A stretch of 64,000 nucleotides of DNA from Candidatus Peregrinibacteria bacterium (GTDB taxonomy: Bacteria; Patescibacteriota; Gracilibacteria; Peribacterales; Peribacteraceae). A program made the translations under genes and the position numbers. The stretch spans positions 62,001-126,000 of the forward strand of contig JAUSFD010000010.1 of the NCBI GenBank assembly GCA_030649955.1, in the 5' to 3' direction. The stretch's first letter is position 1. Every line of letters starts with the position of its first letter. This document shows positions 61,895-64,000 of the stretch, piece after piece. The notes under the pieces were generated by a model. That model was not told the DNA's origin. It made no database searches and worked only from the letters and a program-made list of their open reading frames with translations.

Positions 61895-62632
61895 TTAAAT
61901 TTTCCGCGCTTGCACAATCAAGAAAGGCGGGAAGTGCGAGATTAGCATGTACTCATCAGGCAAGCGTGAACCTCGCTTTTTCTTCCATATAGGCTCGCGG
62001 ATTTTCTCCACGATAAATCCCTCCTTGGTCAGACTCTCGGAGAGCTGCTCGAACGTATGGCAGTATCCGTGGAGATGGAGTTTCTTCATCATTTTCCACT
62101 GATAGGGATAGTTCGCCAGATACTGCACATCTCGCGCTGGAACGTTCTCCCGAAATGGATCACCTCCGTAGGCTTGGAAGAGAGGATGGTGACAAGAAAA
62201 GACATAGGTGCCTCCGCGTTTTAAGATTCGCCGTACTTCTCGGAAATGCGCGTCGATGTTCTTAAGGTAGTGCAGCATCATACTGCTCGTCACGATATCG
62301 AATTCTCCTGTTTTAAGGCCTGTCTTGGCGGCAGTCCCATATTGGAAGGCAATTGGAGGATAGCTTTTACGCGCGATCCCCAGAAGTGTCTTCGAGAAAT
62401 CGACTCCGACAACGCTCTTCGCTCCCCACTTGCGCAGTATATTTGTGAAAATTCCCGAGCCGCAGCCAATGTCTGCAACAGACTTCCCGCGAACAGATTT
62501 GCGCAGCAACGCAGCCATGGCCGGTCGCTCGAGAACGCGATTCCATGAGCTCTCTGCTGGATCACGCATCATCGCATCGTAATGGGCTCCGAACGCGTCA
62601 TATGTGGCCTGTACGGACTTGGTCCTTGCCAT
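61895..62632 (-). CDS. Class I SAM-dependent methyltransferase
   Basis: 245 residues. Motif I VADIGCGSGIFTNIL and motif II VVGVDFSKTLLGIARKSYPP are clear, as is the post-motif FDIVTSSMMLHYLKNIDAHF and the RRILKRGGTYVFSCHHP strand. The fold and start (YDAFGAHYDAMMRDP) match small-molecule or ubiquinone-type methyltransferases. It lies divergently 35 bases from the PIG-L gene, so the two may share a control region. Confidence 0.88.
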   Translation of the reverse strand: MARTKSVQATYDAFGAHYDAMMRDPAESSWNRVLERPAMAALLRKSVRGKSVADIGCGSGIFTNILRKWGAKSVVGVDFSKTLLGIARKSYPPIAFQYGTAAKTGLKTGEFDIVTSSMMLHYLKNIDAHFREVRRILKRGGTYVFSCHHPLFQAYGGDPFRENVPARDVQYLANYPYQWKMMKKLHLHGYCHTFEQLSESLTKEGFIVEKIREPIWKKKRGSRLPDEYMLISHFPPFLIVQARKI

Positions 62633-62667
62633 AAGTTTCGCTAGTATACGCCACTTCCTATCCCTAT

Positions 62668-63273
62668 ATGAAGAAACTGAGCTTCATCGGCGCACACTGT
62701 GATGACGCGGAGATCTGGGCGGGCGGTACAATGCTCAAGCACCGCGACCAAGGAGAGGAGGTTTCGATCTTCCTTCCGGCCGATGCCGAGCGGGAAATGC
62801 GGCATTTGGACGAGCAGAGAGCCTCCTGCGAGAAGGGCGGCTTCGCCTATTTCCTCTACGAAACGCGGAAGGATCTCATCGAGAAACTCACGGCCATCGC
62901 GCCGGATATCCTCATCACCCATTGGGACGATGACACGCACCGAGATCATCGCAGGGTTTCACAAGATGTCATTGAGGCGGCCCAGCGCTGTATGCGAACA
63001 ACGGAGAAGCCGACGGAGATGTACTTCTGCACGACATATAATGGTCTTGGGCTCCACGGGGATTTCTCCCCCGATCACTACGTCAATATCGAGCCCTACA
63101 TCGACCGCAAGAACGAGCTGATCCGCTGCTTCGAGGGGAAGAGCCCTGAGCACTGGATTCGTTATGCAACGGTCCTCCACGAGCTCTACGGTTTCCGCTG
63201 TCGTTACAAGCAGGCGGAGGGATTCAAGCGCTTTGGTCTACTCGGCTACTACGGAGCTGGAAGCACGCTTTGA
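62668..63273 (+). CDS. PIG-L/LmbE-family deacetylase
   Basis: 201 residues. The zinc site AHCDDAE (usually AHPDDAE) and HWDDDTHRDHR are clear. The C-terminal GEEV...FFLP core and the NELIRCF...KSPEHWIR segment are typical. Such enzymes remove acetyl groups from GlcNAc-linked lipids, mycothiol precursors or antibiotics; the substrate here is open. It pairs with a divergent methyltransferase and converges on the radical SAM gene. Confidence 0.88.
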   Translation: MKKLSFIGAHCDDAEIWAGGTMLKHRDQGEEVSIFLPADAEREMRHLDEQRASCEKGGFAYFLYETRKDLIEKLTAIAPDILITHWDDDTHRDHRRVSQDVIEAAQRCMRTTEKPTEMYFCTTYNGLGLHGDFSPDHYVNIEPYIDRKNELIRCFEGKSPEHWIRYATVLHELYGFRCRYKQAEGFKRFGLLGYYGAGSTL

Positions 63274-63275
63274 CC

Positions 63276-64000
63276 TTACTTGAGCAGCGGATGCTGGTAG
63301 CAGCACCGGTCGCAGAGTTTCTTATCCAAGCCGCATTCGGAGTGCGTCTCCTGCTCGATGACCGTGAGGAATCGCCGTCTGGTCGTTCCTTCGATGATGG
63401 AACGCATGCTCTCCTGATGCAGATTGCCCATAATTTCGCTGCGGCAGACGTACACGTCGCCATTCGAGTCGATTTCCAGCTCCTTCTCCACATGATCGCA
63501 GTCGTGGGGCTGAAGAACGTAGGAGCCGGGAGACATGAATCTCGCCAGCTCTTCTACGGGCAAATTGGGACTGACGGTGAATCCTGCGCTGCGGATTTCC
63601 TCGATTGTTTGCCGGAAACGGTCGAGCGGCATCGGTGCGTGCAGACCAGGAAGGAAATCGAGGTAGAAAATGACGGGAATGCCCTTCTCTTTGCTCAACG
63701 CCATGATTGAGGAGATTTGATCAAGATTCGTTGCTGTGATGACGAAGACCATGCGCACTTCTTCCAGCGCCCCCTCGCCCTCTCTCAAGAGATCCAGACC
63801 CGTCATGGCTTTGTCGAACGCCCCCCTGAGTCCCACGATCTGGTCATGGACTTCTCCGACGCCGTGGATCGAAACGGAGACATCGCGCACATGCGCCTGC
63901 ACGTCGGCCGCGTTCCTCTTGAGTGTCGTGCCATTCGTGATGAGTTTCAGGTCGAAACCCATACTGTGGGCGAGAGCGATGATCTCCCGAAATTGCGGAT
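63276..64000 (-). CDS. Radical SAM/SPASM-type protein, 5' end beyond window
   Basis: The frame is open at the right edge, so the N-terminal CxxxCxxC iron-sulfur site is not visible. The visible part starts PQFREIIALAHSMGFDLKLI and continues with ITNGT, DVSVSIHG, VFVITATNLDQISSIMAL and a C-terminal Cys cluster (DVYVCRSEIMGNL...CGLDKKLCDRCC). The pattern fits radical SAM enzymes with a SPASM or twitch cluster, which modify peptides or other substrates. No precursor peptide gene is seen in the visible part. Confidence 0.82.
   Translation of the reverse strand, partial: PQFREIIALAHSMGFDLKLITNGTTLKRNAADVQAHVRDVSVSIHGVGEVHDQIVGLRGAFDKAMTGLDLLREGEGALEEVRMVFVITATNLDQISSIMALSKEKGIPVIFYLDFLPGLHAPMPLDRFRQTIEEIRSAGFTVSPNLPVEELARFMSPGSYVLQPHDCDHVEKELEIDSNGDVYVCRSEIMGNLHQESMRSIIEGTTRRRFLTVIEQETHSECGLDKKLCDRCCYQHPLLK

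Overview
The window looks like chromosome from a Patescibacteria/CPR bacterium, possibly Peregrinibacteria-like; this is inferred from gene content and no marker gene confirms it. GC is moderately high by eye. Several features point this way: a cysteine-rich zinc-ribbon protein of the CPR type, small helical proteins of a CPR-like family, very large serine-rich or repeat-rich surface proteins, and compact genes with few clear Shine-Dalgarno sites. TGA is used as a normal stop (for example in the ATGA and GTGA overlaps of rpe/DUF192 and hsdM/hsdR), so the UGA-glycine code of Gracilibacteria/Absconditabacteria is unlikely.

Layout. 1-4087: two secreted proteins combining RTX-like Asp/Gly repeats with long serine-rich tracts. 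4091-9196: MscL with an added zinc ribbon, a transglutaminase-like protein, a MarR regulator, a Cys-rich zinc-ribbon protein and a TrmB-like regulator. 9291-13573: a TMTC-like membrane/TPR protein, a secreted propeller-like protein, a toxin-antitoxin pair and a DUF3592 gene bracketed by direct repeats that include the 3' end of tRNA-Thr(CGU). 13950-20982: housekeeping genes (dprA, tpiA, rpiB, AEC transporter, rpe, DUF192 lipoprotein, purC), so there is a core of glycolysis, pentose phosphate and purine synthesis. 21138-30617: a 3159-residue membrane-anchored surface protein. 30729-34453: YefM/YoeB, a MOSC protein, small membrane proteins and a GT2 glycosyltransferase. 34413-40876: two multi-pass mannosyltransferase-like enzymes, ftsH and purB. 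These can supply glycosylation capacity for the surface proteins.

40871-64000 is accessory. An unrecognised 565-residue gene sits between two copies of the 3' end of a doxX gene. Next come tRNA-Leu(GAG) and a large serine recombinase whose reading frame runs antisense through that tRNA, with a split primase/helicase, DUF5659, two unknown proteins, an XRE regulator and an IS1595-like fragment; this looks like an integrated element. Beyond it lie a Type I restriction system with a fused M-S subunit, bracketed by 20-bp direct repeats, and a metabolic or modification cluster (methyltransferases, HAD, GNAT, DHH phosphoesterase, a kinase-Nudix fusion, PIG-L deacetylase, radical SAM enzyme). The right boundary of the integrated element was not found.

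The most unusual signals are: single genes or operons repeatedly bracketed by direct repeats (DUF3592, MOSC, the 565-residue gene, hsd, and one module inside the giant gene); the giant protein with an integrase-type helix-turn-helix inside the cell and a phage-fibre-like exterior; the recombinase/tRNA-Leu junction with a cluster of GGTTAC motifs; and a palindromic repeat inserted in frame in purC. All assignments are from reading the sequence and memory of families; no searches were run.
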